The position numbers and the translations under genes are program-made. Below, one piece after another: positions 35,621-44,377 of a DNA stretch of 64,000 nucleotides. The notes under the pieces were generated by a model. That model did not search any database. It was given only the letters and a program-made list of their open reading frames with translations, and was not told where the DNA came from. The stretch is taken from assembly GCA_910575775.1 (NCBI GenBank), contig CAJTEY010000013.1:30878-94877 (forward strand), written 5' to 3'. Source of the stretch: Lachnospiraceae bacterium. GTDB taxonomy: Bacteria; Bacillota; Clostridia; Lachnospirales; Lachnospiraceae. How positions within the stretch are numbered: position 1 is the first letter of the stretch; each line of letters begins with the position of its first letter.

Positions 35621-36754
35621 ATGGGAACCATTTTGGATTATTTGAGAGAATATGGGGATTACAGTCTGGAGGAGAAGCCTTTTAGCGATGTGGACAGTCT
35701 GGTGATCAGCCAGCTTGCCTATCTGAAATTTGACGGGATCGTGCCGGGACCTGAGGAGAAACGTCCCCCGGTGAGCCTGCAGGAGATTGCCGCCCATGCG
35801 GACTATGACCATCTTTATGCGGATGAACGTTACCGCAGGGACAATACGGCGCTCTTTATGGGGGCTTTGAACGGCAGGCGCTTCGGAAACCTGCACCTCT
35901 GGAATTATGTAAACCTTATAGAGCCGGAGCGGGAGAGTCAGTTTTCCGCTGTGGTGTGCGGCTTTTCCGGGGGACTGACTTATGTGGTGTTCCGGGGGAC
36001 GGATGAGAATATGGTGGGCTGGAAGGAGGATCTGAATCTGGCCTTCTCGGAGCCGGTGCCCGGACAGCTTCGCAGTGTGCCCTATCTGGAGCAGGCGGCG
36101 CGGACGATTGAGGGCGGCTTTTTTGTGGGCGGTCACTCCAAGGGCGGGAATCTGGCTGTCTATGCGGCCATGTACTGTGAACCGGCGGTGCGGGAGCGGA
36201 TAGAAAGAATTTATGACCATGACGGGCCGGGCTTCCGGCCGGAGGTCAGGCAGCAGGGGGCATGGCAGGAGATCGAGGGGCGGATCCATAAGACCGTGCC
36301 GCGCTCTTCGATGGTAGGGATGCTATTGTACGCCGACATTGCATACCGGGTGGTGGAGAGCAAAACCATTGGACTTGCCCAGCACAATCCGTATACCTGG
36401 CTTGTGAAAAACGGCGATTTCCGCATGGCGGATGAGATCCGGCCGGGGCGCAGGTTTGTGGATCAGACGCTCAACGAATGGATTTTGTCACTGGATCAGG
36501 AGCAGATGCACATTTTTGTAGATACGCTGTACGGGGTGGTGCAGGCATCGGAAACGGACAATCTGATTGATTTTACGGCGCACTGGGTGCAGAATGTTCA
36601 GAAGATCGGCAGGGCCATAAGCGAGGTGGACGAGGAGACGGCCAAGGTGGTGATGCAGATTATGCGCGCCCTGTTTGAGACGGTTTCCCGCCATGCAAAG
36701 GAGCAGGCGCATCCGGAAAGGAGGCTGAAACATCAGCGGAGCGATAAGAAGTAG
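35621..36754 (+). CDS. Mbeg1-like (DUF2974) alpha/beta hydrolase
   Basis: 377 residues from ATG 35621. The N-terminal ILDYLREYGDYSLEEKPFSDVDSLVISQLAYLKFDGIVP is typical of the DUF2974 family, followed by AVVCGFSGGLTYVVFRGTDENMVGWKEDLNLAF and the nucleophile elbow VGGHSKGGNLAVYAAMYC (Ser about 173). This resembles lipase/esterase class 3 proteins. The natural substrate is not known. The gene ends overlapping the convergent glutamine amidotransferase by 22 bases. Confidence 0.85.
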   Translation: MGTILDYLREYGDYSLEEKPFSDVDSLVISQLAYLKFDGIVPGPEEKRPPVSLQEIAAHADYDHLYADERYRRDNTALFMGALNGRRFGNLHLWNYVNLIEPERESQFSAVVCGFSGGLTYVVFRGTDENMVGWKEDLNLAFSEPVPGQLRSVPYLEQAARTIEGGFFVGGHSKGGNLAVYAAMYCEPAVRERIERIYDHDGPGFRPEVRQQGAWQEIEGRIHKTVPRSSMVGMLLYADIAYRVVESKTIGLAQHNPYTWLVKNGDFRMADEIRPGRRFVDQTLNEWILSLDQEQMHIFVDTLYGVVQASETDNLIDFTAHWVQNVQKIGRAISEVDEETAKVVMQIMRALFETVSRHAKEQAHPERRLKHQRSDKK

Positions 36755-37368
36755 GAAAAGAGCGACTCTCCCCCGGCATCCGGAAGACGTTCCGGGTGCC
36801 ATTGTACCGCGAGAACCGGCAGGGTTGTGTGGGCCAGCCCTTCGATCACGTTATCCCCGGCGCGGCAGACCGGGACAAGCCCTTCCCCTATGCGGTTTAC
36901 GGCCTGATGATGGGCGGAGTTTACCTTGATGCTGCTTCCGTAGAGCTGGTAAAAGAAATCACGCCGGCCAAGGCTGCCGTGAAAGACATAGTGAAACTGA
37001 TCGCGTCCGATCCATCTGTGGATTTCTGCGGTGTCGATATGCTGTGTGATGTCGCCGCCAAAATGGATGTTGATGAGCTGAAGCCCTTTGCAGATACCGA
37101 GCACGGGCTTTTTTTGTGCCGTAAACCGGGAAAGGATGTCAAACTGCAGGATATCCAGTTCCGTATCGACGCTGTGGGAGCCGTGGTCAGTCTGGCCGAA
37201 AAAGGCGGGCGTGATGTCACCGCCGCCCGGGAGAAGCAGGTGGGTGGCGGCGTCCGTCTGGCCGGCATCCAGACTGACGAGAAAGGGAACGTTCAGTTTC
37301 ATCAGGGCGTTTTTATAGTTTTGGGTGTCCTCGGGGCGGCCGGCGATCAGTACGGTGGGATCGGGCAT
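36733..37368 (-). CDS. class I glutamine amidotransferase-like (peptidase C26)
   Basis: 211 residues from ATG 37368 after AAGGAA. The GATase fold is seen in HLLLPGGGDITPAFFGQ, the nucleophile elbow PVLGICKGLQLINIHFGG (Cys about 96), SAHHQAVNRIGEGL and the catalytic His/Glu in AVQWHPERL. This matches gamma-glutamyl-gamma-aminobutyrate hydrolases of the PuuD type, which release glutamate from gamma-glutamyl compounds. It is a single convergent gene and shows no adjacent putrescine or GABA genes, so the natural substrate is open. Confidence 0.85.
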   Translation of the reverse strand: MPDPTVLIAGRPEDTQNYKNALMKLNVPFLVSLDAGQTDAATHLLLPGGGDITPAFFGQTDHGSHSVDTELDILQFDILSRFTAQKKPVLGICKGLQLINIHFGGDITQHIDTAEIHRWIGRDQFHYVFHGSLGRRDFFYQLYGSSIKVNSAHHQAVNRIGEGLVPVCRAGDNVIEGLAHTTLPVLAVQWHPERLPDAGGESLFSYFLSLR

Positions 37369-37511
37369 GACGGGGTTCCTTCTTTCGGGGGAGTTACTTT
37401 ATTTTATGCAGGCGCTATGACGTGGTGTCCGGTCCACGCTCATCCGTAAAACACATTTGTGCGGGATTCAGATGCGGGGCGTTTTTTCTCATTGCCACCC
37501 GAAAATAATAG

Positions 37512-37540
37512 TTGCTTTCTTTACAAAAACCCGCTATAAT
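37512..37540 (+). promoter_or_regulatory. promoter of GH43-GH51 unit
   Basis: TTGCTT (37512-37517), 17-bp spacer, TATAAT (37535-37540), then an AT-rich leader to the GH43 start at 37613. Confidence 0.7.
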
Positions 37541-37612
37541 TTTAGATACTATTAAAATAATTTATATAAATAAAAAATGGCTTTTGGGGAGAAGCCGGAA
37601 ATGGGGGATAGG

Positions 37613-38554
37613 ATGAGCGAATTACTTTACAACAAACCGTGGATATTACAGCGGGCGGATCCTTATGTGTACAGGCATACGGACGGCAGTTATTACTTTA
37701 CGGCTTCCGTGCCGGCTTACGATGGAATCGTGCTGCGCAGATCCGATACGCTTGCGGGGCTGGCGGACGCCCCGGAGACGGAAGTCTGGCACAGGCATGA
37801 GTCGGGGATTATGAGCTGTCATATCTGGGCGCCGGAACTTCACTATATTGACGGCGCATGGTACATTTACTATGCTGGCGGAGACAAGGACGATGTCTGG
37901 CAGATCAGACCTTATGTGCTGGAGTGTAAGGACGAGGATCCCATAACCGGCACATGGACGGAAAAAGGCAAGATGGGGAGAGCGGACGACGATGTTTTTT
38001 CCTTCGAGGCGTTTTCTCTGGACGGCACGGTGTTTGAGAATAAGGGAAGATGGTTTTATATCTGGGCGGAAAAAGTGGGAGTCGGGAAGCAGATTTCCAA
38101 CCTTTATATCGGAGAACTGGAGACGCCCTACAAGTTAAAGACCGTGCAGGTGCTTCTGACCACCCCGGATTACGACTGGGAGCGGGTGGGCTTCTGGGTG
38201 AATGAGGGACCGGCCGTTTTGAAGCGTAACGGAAAGATTTTTGTCACCTATTCGGCTTCGGAGACGGGCATCGCTTACTGCATGGGAATGCTTACGGCGG
38301 ACGAGGATGCGGATCTTCTGGATCCCCTGTCCTGGAAAAAGGAGCGTTACCCGGTGCTGCAGTCTGACGAGACGCTTGGCGTTTACGGGCCGGGACACAA
38401 CAGCTTTACCGTGGACGAGGAAGGCAATGATATTATGGTGTATCATGCCCGGACGGAGACGGAGATCGTCGGGGATCCTCTCTACAACCCGAACCGTCAT
38501 GCAATGCTGATGAAATTTGGCTGGGAGAATGGCCGGCCGGTATTCAAATTTTAA
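37613..38554 (+). CDS. glycoside hydrolase family 43 (arabinofuranosidase/xylosidase-like)
   Basis: 313 residues from ATG 37613, preceded by GGGGGATAGG; no signal peptide, so cytoplasmic. The five-bladed propeller pattern starts with the general base in RADPYVYRHTDGSYYFTASVP, continues with HIWAPELHYIDGAWYIYYAGG (pKa-modulating Asp region) and FWVNEGPAVLKRNGKIFVTYSAS (general acid Glu). The end has YGPGHNSFTVDEEGNDIMVYHAR, with the conserved His. It probably trims arabinose side chains together with the GH51 enzyme 96 bases downstream. Exact specificity is not readable. Confidence 0.88.
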   Translation: MSELLYNKPWILQRADPYVYRHTDGSYYFTASVPAYDGIVLRRSDTLAGLADAPETEVWHRHESGIMSCHIWAPELHYIDGAWYIYYAGGDKDDVWQIRPYVLECKDEDPITGTWTEKGKMGRADDDVFSFEAFSLDGTVFENKGRWFYIWAEKVGVGKQISNLYIGELETPYKLKTVQVLLTTPDYDWERVGFWVNEGPAVLKRNGKIFVTYSASETGIAYCMGMLTADEDADLLDPLSWKKERYPVLQSDETLGVYGPGHNSFTVDEEGNDIMVYHARTETEIVGDPLYNPNRHAMLMKFGWENGRPVFKF

Positions 38555-38650
38555 CAACGTAAATTAATTTATTAAAAGGTGAATTCTACATGGATATCGT
38601 GTGAAAGGAATCGCGCAAAAATCATATGAATTTTAGGAGGAAAACAGGGT

Positions 38651-40162
38651 ATGGCAAAATTGTTCATTAATGAGAAGAACAAAAAGGGGCACATCAGCCC
38701 GGAGATCTACGGGCATTTTTCGGAGCATCTGGGCAGATGTATCTATGAGGGGCTGTATGTGGGAGAGGATTCCGATATCCCTAACGTGAACGGCATGCGA
38801 AAGGACGTGGTGGACGCGCTTAAGGAAATGCAGATCCCGGTGCTGCGCTGGCCGGGAGGCTGCTTTGCGGACGAGTACCACTGGAAGGACGGCATTGGCC
38901 CGAAGGAGAATCGCAAGAAGATGATCAACACCCACTGGGGCGGCGTGGTGGAGGACAACAGCTTCGGCACCCACGAATTTTTTGAACTCTGCGACCAGCT
39001 TGGCTGTAAGACCTATGTGAATGGAAACGTGGGCAGCGGCACGGTACAGGAGATGAGCGAGTGGGTGGAGTACATTACCTTTGACGGTGTCTCCCCGATG
39101 GCGGATCTGCGCAAGGAGAACGGCCGCGAGAAGCCGTGGAAAATTGATTATTTCGGCGTTGGCAATGAGAACTGGGGCTGCGGTGGAAGCATGACCCCGG
39201 AGTACTACGCGAACCTGTACAGAAGATACCAGACTTATGTGCGTCACTACGACAATGCGGCGCCCATCAAGAAGATCTGCGGCGGCCCTAACGTGGCGGA
39301 TTATTTCTGGACGGAGGGCGTGCTTAAGACCTGTTTTGCACCGCCCCAGCCAGGCAACATTCCAAACGGCTACATGGACGGCCTGTCGCTCCATTATTAT
39401 GTGCATCCGGGCGGATGGGAGAACAAGGGCAGCGCCACAGAATTCGACGATGCGGTGTGGTACGCGACGATGGCGAAAGCGCTTTACATGGAGGAACTGA
39501 TAGAGCGGCACGGCGCCATCATGGATCAGTATGATCCCGAGAAGAAGATCGGTATGATCGTGGATGAGTGGGGCTGCTGGTTTGATGTGGAGCCGGGCAC
39601 GAACCCGGGATTCCTCTATCAGCAGAATACCATGCGCGACGCGCTGGTGGCGGCCGTGACCATGAATATTTTCAACAAGCACTGTGACAGGGTGAAGATG
39701 GCCTGCATCGCGCAGATGGTCAATGTGCTGCAGTCTGTGATACTGACGGAGGGGCCGAAGATGATTCTCACGCCCACCTACCACATTTTCCACATGTATA
39801 AGCATCATCAGGACGCGGAGCTTGTGGAGAGCTGTGTCGAAGGAAATAAGACGGTCGGCGTGGACGAGGCGTGTCAGGTGCCGTTCCTCGATGAGTCTGT
39901 CTCTGTGGATAAGGACGGCTGCGTGAATGTAACGCTGGCCAATCTCTCCGTGGATGAGGACGCGCCTGTGGAAATGTCCTTTATGGAACTTGTGCCGAAG
40001 GAGATTACTGCAGCCATTCTGCGAGGGGAGATGCATGCCCACAACACCTTTGATGAGCCGGAGAAGGTGAAGGAGGAAGCGTTTGACGCCTATGAGGTGA
40101 AGGACGGGAAGATAAGCTTTACCGCGCCTGCGGGCAGTGTAATCAGTTTCCGCATCCGCTGA
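38651..40162 (+). CDS. alpha-L-arabinofuranosidase, GH51 (second copy type)
   Basis: 503 residues after AGGAGG. Start [32 protein letters not shown] then [21 protein letters not shown]. Acid/base Glu is in [14 protein letters not shown], nucleophile in [12 protein letters not shown]. It closely matches the more common cytoplasmic bacterial GH51 enzymes that act on arabinan or arabinoxylan fragments. Compared with the 14538 enzyme, motifs agree but linkers differ strongly, so this is another GH51 lineage rather than a recent duplicate. It precedes a Cys-rich small protein and the second CUT1 importer. Confidence 0.94.
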   Translation: MAKLFINEKNKKGHISPEIYGHFSEHLGRCIYEGLYVGEDSDIPNVNGMRKDVVDALKEMQIPVLRWPGGCFADEYHWKDGIGPKENRKKMINTHWGGVVEDNSFGTHEFFELCDQLGCKTYVNGNVGSGTVQEMSEWVEYITFDGVSPMADLRKENGREKPWKIDYFGVGNENWGCGGSMTPEYYANLYRRYQTYVRHYDNAAPIKKICGGPNVADYFWTEGVLKTCFAPPQPGNIPNGYMDGLSLHYYVHPGGWENKGSATEFDDAVWYATMAKALYMEELIERHGAIMDQYDPEKKIGMIVDEWGCWFDVEPGTNPGFLYQQNTMRDALVAAVTMNIFNKHCDRVKMACIAQMVNVLQSVILTEGPKMILTPTYHIFHMYKHHQDAELVESCVEGNKTVGVDEACQVPFLDESVSVDKDGCVNVTLANLSVDEDAPVEMSFMELVPKEITAAILRGEMHAHNTFDEPEKVKEEAFDAYEVKDGKISFTAPAGSVISFRIR

Positions 40163-40187
40163 CCGAAGCGAAAGAATAATGGAAGAG

Positions 40188-40217
40188 AGGGCGTGGTTGC
40201 GGCTGTGCCCTTTTTTC
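40188..40217 (+). terminator. terminator-like hairpin after GH51
   Basis: AGGGC pairs with GCCCT across a 14-base loop and is followed by TTTTTTC. The stem is short, so confidence is modest. It lies upstream of the Cys-rich small gene. Confidence 0.4.
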
Positions 40218-40256
40218 TTTCTTAAAAATGGTATGACCGGGCAGGAGGATGCGGAT

Positions 40257-40535
40257 ATGGAGATCGAAAACAGACGGATCTGCAGAAAATGTCTCACAAG
40301 GGACATGGATCAGGCAGCATATTTTCAAAATCTGCACGATTACATAGCCGGTCTGGATGAAGAGTTAAAGGTTGAGGAGCCGCTTTATGAGAAGCGGCTC
40401 TCATTCTGTAAGGAATGTGACCTGCTTCTGGACGGCATGTGCAGGGCGTGCGGGTGCTTTGTGGAACTGCGGGCGGCGATAAAGAAAAACAGCTGTCCCT
40501 ATGAGAAATGGGGCGTTTTTTTGGAAGATAGTTAA
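40257..40535 (+). CDS. small cysteine-rich protein, putative zinc binding
   Basis: 92 residues from ATG 40257, which follows AGGAGG; earlier in-frame starts lack a site. It has cysteine pairs RRICRKC, FCKEC, and a CRACGCFVELRAA element, suggesting two zinc-ribbon sites, and a Asp/Glu-rich middle (DQAAYFQNLHDYIAGLDEELKVEE). Small proteins of this layout are frequent in Lachnospiraceae and carry no known function (comparable to the DUF6171-type set, from memory). It sits between GH51 and the promoter of the importer; its role in sugar use is only positional. Confidence 0.65.
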   Translation: MEIENRRICRKCLTRDMDQAAYFQNLHDYIAGLDEELKVEEPLYEKRLSFCKECDLLLDGMCRACGCFVELRAAIKKNSCPYEKWGVFLEDS

Positions 40536-40595
40536 ATGAATAAATTTATGTAAAATTAAATATTTCAAAAAAAACTAAAATAATTCAAAAAGCTA

Positions 40596-40624
40596 TTGAC
40601 GTACCTTCCTTACTATTGTACAAT
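40596..40624 (+). promoter_or_regulatory. sigma-A promoter of importer 2
   Basis: TTGACG (40596-40601), 17-bp spacer, TACAAT (40619-40624). The -10 is embedded in the palindrome TATTGTACAATA (40615-40626), which resembles the spacer palindrome of the 10996 promoter. An untranslated leader of about 190 bases follows. Confidence 0.65.
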
Positions 40625-40821
40625 ATGAACATAAGATAACCGCAAAAAAAAAAAAATGTACAGGTTGCTTAATTTTTGAAAAATCAGAAAGAAGCTAATG
40701 TCATGTTTGGGAGTGGAAATCGCATATATTTTTACTTAAAATATAGCAAAACTCCTAAAGTATTTTAGACAGAATATCGAGCGGTTGTCTGACAGTATAT
40801 TCTATAAAAGGAGGAAGAAAG

Positions 40822-42312
40822 ATGAAAAAGAAAGTATTGGCTACTTTGTTGACTGCGGCGATGCTCGCTACAACACTGGTAGGATGTGGCGGTGGAGATG
40901 CAGGTTCTGCTCCCGCAGCAGATGACGGTGCAGCGGCTGAGGCTCCTGCGGCGGATGGTGGTTCCGACGATGCGGCAGCAGATGACGGCGCGGCTGAGGA
41001 AGCTCCCGCAGACGATGCGGCAGCAGAGGAGGAAGAGATTCCGACCGCTACCTTTGGTGATCCCAATGGTACACACATGGAGATGTGGACATTCGTGGAG
41101 ATCCACGGACAGCACTACGGCAACATGGTTGAGAAATGGAATGAGCAGAATCCCGACAGAACAATCGAGATCACCTGCACTACATATCCTTACGCAGACA
41201 TGCATACAAAGCTTTTAACTTCCCTGAACGCAGGTACAGGCGCGCCTGATATCTGTGACGTGGAGATCGGTCAGTTCCCGAATGTGGTAGCAGGTCTTGA
41301 CACATGGCTTGTTCCCCAGAACGACACCGCTGCTCCTTACTTAGACACTATGGTTCAGGCCAGAATGGATGTCTACTCCGGATCTGACGGAAACTATTAC
41401 GGTATTCCTTATCATGTAGGCGCTACCGTAATGTACTATAACGTAGCGGCTATGGCAGAGGCTATGGGCATTTCCAATGATGATGTAATCGCTAAGATCG
41501 ACGCTGTTGTGACATGGGATGACTATGCAGCTCTCGGTCAGGAATATGTGGATGCGATTGCTGCAGAGGGCAAGCACTGGACTTCCGTTGATACCGCAGG
41601 CTGTGACTGGCAGTGGATCGCTATGGCTGAGTACGGTGAGGACTGGACCGGCGGTATGGGCGGCACGGCAGACGTACAGCTCGAGTCCATCAAGAAGATG
41701 TGCACGATGGAGCAGGAGTGGGTTAACAACGGTCTTGCAATGGTATCCCCTGACGGACACGTTGACTTAGAGGCTGGCTTCCAGAACATTCTTGATCACA
41801 ACATCGTATCTTTCCCGAAGGCGATGTGGTACATGAGCCGTTTCACCAACTACATGCCTGAGGAGAAGGGAAACTGGTACATTGCTAAGTGTCCTGTATT
41901 CGAGGCAGGCCAGAAGTGCTCCGTAGGTATTGGCGGTACAGGTACTGTTGTGACGCAGCAGGCAGGCGATCCGGCGCTGGCTTCCGAGTTCCTCTGCTGG
42001 GCTAAGATGTCCGAGGAAGGTGAGCAGCTGATCTGGGATAACCTTGGTTTCGACGTATGTAACACCGTTCTTTGGAACGACGACGCATTCGCACATGACG
42101 ACAACAACCAGTACAACCAGTTCTTTATCAACTATCCTTACGATGTACTCTACAGCATCAAGGACGATATCGGAACGGTTTACACCACTACCATCAGTCC
42201 GACCATCAATGAGCAGATGTGTAACGTAACGCTGAACGACATTCTCGAGAACGGCATGGATGTAGAAGAGGCGCTGCAGGCAGCTCAGGATGTGGTTGAT
42301 CTCGAACAGTAA
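40822..42312 (+). CDS. extracellular solute-binding lipoprotein, CUT1 importer 2
   Basis: 496 residues with lipoprotein signal MKKKVLATLLTAAMLATTLVGCGG (Cys about 22), then a 50-residue Ala/Asp/Glu linker (ADDGAAAEAPAADGG type). The binding domain has HMEMWTFVEIHGQHYGNMVEKWNEQNPDRTIEI, LLTSLNAGTGAPDICDVEIGQFPN and a late SPTINEQMCNVTLNDILENGMDVEEALQAAQD, a sugar-binding family layout. Its codon use looks cleaner and more biased than its neighbours, consistent with high expression. It supplies sugars to the permeases at 42494 and 43395; context suggests arabinan- or arabinoxylan-derived oligosaccharides. Confidence 0.92.
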   Translation: MKKKVLATLLTAAMLATTLVGCGGGDAGSAPAADDGAAAEAPAADGGSDDAAADDGAAEEAPADDAAAEEEEIPTATFGDPNGTHMEMWTFVEIHGQHYGNMVEKWNEQNPDRTIEITCTTYPYADMHTKLLTSLNAGTGAPDICDVEIGQFPNVVAGLDTWLVPQNDTAAPYLDTMVQARMDVYSGSDGNYYGIPYHVGATVMYYNVAAMAEAMGISNDDVIAKIDAVVTWDDYAALGQEYVDAIAAEGKHWTSVDTAGCDWQWIAMAEYGEDWTGGMGGTADVQLESIKKMCTMEQEWVNNGLAMVSPDGHVDLEAGFQNILDHNIVSFPKAMWYMSRFTNYMPEEKGNWYIAKCPVFEAGQKCSVGIGGTGTVVTQQAGDPALASEFLCWAKMSEEGEQLIWDNLGFDVCNTVLWNDDAFAHDDNNQYNQFFINYPYDVLYSIKDDIGTVYTTTISPTINEQMCNVTLNDILENGMDVEEALQAAQDVVDLEQ

Positions 42313-42395
42313 CCGTAGTAAATTCCTTCGGAATTAACTACCGAGCAAAGCTCGATCGCGGGTTTCGCTCACGCGAACCTCGGTGCAGGCTGAAT
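42313..42395 (+). other. hairpin cluster between binding protein and permease genes
   Basis: Several adjacent short stems: AATTCC-TTC-GGAATT near 42323-42337, GAGC-AAA-GCTC and CGCG...CGCG, with ACCGAG/CTCGGT able to enclose the latter two. Together with the following terminator they can form an extended RNA structure. Confidence 0.45.
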
Positions 42396-42400
42396 TAAAT

Positions 42401-42432
42401 AGAGGGGATTGTGAATGCAATCCCCTCTTTGC
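42401..42432 (+). terminator. intercistronic attenuator/terminator
   Basis: AGAGGGGATT (42401-42410) pairs with AATCCCCTCT (42419-42428), followed by TT and further Ts. It is placed directly after the binding-protein gene and before the permeases, a common way to give more binding protein than permease. Confidence 0.75.
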
Positions 42433-42493
42433 TTTCAGATGGGTGTTATTGTAAACAGATTTTATGTATGGGTAAGGTAAGGAGTGTGTGCGT

Positions 42494-43393
42494 ATGAATA
42501 AATTTAAAAAGTTTTTCTATTCGCAGAAGGCGGCGCCCTATGTGTTTGTGCTTCCTTTTATTATCAGTTTTCTTTTGTTCTGGATTTATCCGTTATGCAG
42601 TACAATTACTATGAGCTTTCAGGATATCAAACCTACCGGCACGGAATGGGTGGGGATGAAAAACTTTGCGAAGCTTTTGAAAGACGGCATTTTCCACACG
42701 GCTATTAAAAACAGTTTTCAATATATGATTCTGACACTGGTTCTGCTGATCCCGTTCCCGATGCTCTGGGCGGTATTGATGGATTCCAGGCTGGTGAAGG
42801 CGAAAGGCTTCTGGAAAGCCTGCCTGTATGTACCGGCTCTTACTTCTGTAGTTATCTCCGGTACTTTGTTTCGACTGATGTTCTCCGAGTATCCGACCGG
42901 TCAGATGAATGTGATCACGACGGCTCTCGGACTTGGCACTTTTAAATGGCTGAAAGTAAAGGCAACCGGCCTCGGCGCTCTTTTGCTCGTGGCATGCTGG
43001 AGATGGACCGGCGTAAATATGCTCTATTTTATTTCAGGTTTGAAAGCGATAGATACCGCTATGTATGAGGCGGCCGATATTGACGGCGCGACTGCATGGC
43101 AGAAATTCAGATATGTTACCATTCCTCTTTTGAAACCGACCACCGTTTACGTGCTGACGATCAGCGTGTACGCAGGTCTGGCAATGTTCATGGAATCCTA
43201 CATGCTGTGGGCAGGTCCCGATTCACCGAACAACATCGGTCTGACTATCGTCGGATATCTGTACAAGCGCGGCATTACCAAGAACCAGCTCGGATACGGC
43301 AGCGCGGTAGGTATCGTCCTGCTTGTGATCGCACTGGCTATCAATATCGTACAGCTTGTTGTAAATGGCACATTAGGGAAGGAGGAAGACTGA
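42494..43393 (+). CDS. CUT1 sugar ABC transporter permease (MalF type)
   Basis: About 299 residues from ATG 42494 (AAGGAG ten bases upstream; GTG 42488 is also in frame). Six membrane segments. The EAA loop is AMYEAADIDGATAWQKFRYVTIP and the start APYVFVLPFIISFLLFWIYPL is typical for this position. GRW..V/T..NM-like ACWRWTGVNMLYFISGLKAI precedes the loop. It forms a pair with the next gene two bases downstream. Confidence 0.93.
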   Translation: MNKFKKFFYSQKAAPYVFVLPFIISFLLFWIYPLCSTITMSFQDIKPTGTEWVGMKNFAKLLKDGIFHTAIKNSFQYMILTLVLLIPFPMLWAVLMDSRLVKAKGFWKACLYVPALTSVVISGTLFRLMFSEYPTGQMNVITTALGLGTFKWLKVKATGLGALLLVACWRWTGVNMLYFISGLKAIDTAMYEAADIDGATAWQKFRYVTIPLLKPTTVYVLTISVYAGLAMFMESYMLWAGPDSPNNIGLTIVGYLYKRGITKNQLGYGSAVGIVLLVIALAINIVQLVVNGTLGKEED

Positions 43394-43394
43394 T

Positions 43395-44282
43395 ATGGCA
43401 GAAACAACCTCTGTAAAAGGCAAAGAAACCGGGGGAATGAAAGCCAAGAGAAATATTTTAACCGTGTTTTCTACGGCGTTGTTTGCGGTGCTTTCTTTCC
43501 TGATTGTGTATCCGCTGTTTGCCGGATTGATTGCATCCTTCCGGCCCGGCACGGAGCTGATCCGCCGGGGCTTAAGTATCAACCTGGATTTCAGCACCAT
43601 GACACTTAATAACTACACTTATCTGTTTGGCAATAACGTGGACGGTCACAAGTACTTTATGTGGTACAAGAACAGTCTGATACTGATGCTTGTCACGGTA
43701 TTCCTGACACTGCTTGTCTGCTATATCGTGGCCTATGGTCTGACTATGTATAATTACCCGCTGAAGAACTTCCTGTTCTTCCTTGTCATTGCAACCATGA
43801 TGGTTCCTTTCGAGATTCTGATTCTCCCGCTCTACAAGGAGATGATTAACCTGAAACTGGTTGACACGATCTGGGGCGTAATGCTGCCGGGACTGTGCGG
43901 CGCATCCACGATCTTCTTCTTCAGGCAGTATATGACAGGACTGCCAAAGGATCTTCTGGACGCCGGCCGTATCGACGGCGCTACCGAGTACGGCATCTGC
44001 TTTAAGATTATGATGCCGATCACAAAACCGGCGTTTGCGGCTATGGCGATTCTGTGTGCGATGGGCTCATGGAATAACGTACTTTGGCCGATGCTTGTAT
44101 ACAGAAGTCCGGAGAAGTTTACGCTTCCGATTGGTTTGAACACCCTGCTTACACCCTACGGAAACAACTATGATGTGCTGATTGCAGGTTCCATGTTTGG
44201 TATCCTCCCGGTATTTATCATCTTCCTCTGTTTCCAGAGATACTTCATCGAGGGTATGACGGCCGGAGCGGTCAAAGGCTAG
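43395..44282 (+). CDS. CUT1 sugar ABC transporter permease (MalG type)
   Basis: 295 residues from ATG 43395 after AAGGAGG. Six membrane segments; the EAA loop reads DLLDAGRIDGATEYGICFKIMMPITKP and the C-terminus is YFIEGMTAGAVKG. The first membrane segment follows a short polar start (ETTSVKGKETGGMKAKRN). It completes importer 2; there is no ATPase gene in the operon. The next gene, the GGDEF protein, is separated by a hairpin at 44316-44357. Confidence 0.93.
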   Translation: MAETTSVKGKETGGMKAKRNILTVFSTALFAVLSFLIVYPLFAGLIASFRPGTELIRRGLSINLDFSTMTLNNYTYLFGNNVDGHKYFMWYKNSLILMLVTVFLTLLVCYIVAYGLTMYNYPLKNFLFFLVIATMMVPFEILILPLYKEMINLKLVDTIWGVMLPGLCGASTIFFFRQYMTGLPKDLLDAGRIDGATEYGICFKIMMPITKPAFAAMAILCAMGSWNNVLWPMLVYRSPEKFTLPIGLNTLLTPYGNNYDVLIAGSMFGILPVFIIFLCFQRYFIEGMTAGAVKG

Positions 44283-44315
44283 GGATCATTCTTTTGGGCA
44301 TACACTCCATTGCCA

Positions 44316-44357
44316 GAAGCTGCTGTGAAACCGTTTAACGGTTGAAACAGCAGCTTC
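44316..44357 (+). terminator. long hairpin between importer 2 and GGDEF gene
   Basis: GAAGCTGCTGT (44316-44326) pairs with ACAGCAGCTTC (44347-44357), with an inner stem CCGTT/AACGG. A strong stem without a clear U-run; it may reduce read-through into the signalling gene. Confidence 0.55.
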
Positions 44358-44377
44358 TTATGTGACGAGGGGGATCT

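Noticed and set aside
38633..40306. Long open frame on the minus strand (557 codons) antisense to the GH51 gene
   Set aside because: The plus strand encodes a complete GH51 enzyme with both catalytic motifs; the antisense protein is His/Arg/Leu-rich without a domain and lacks a good ribosome site, typical of an antisense shadow in GC-balanced coding DNA.
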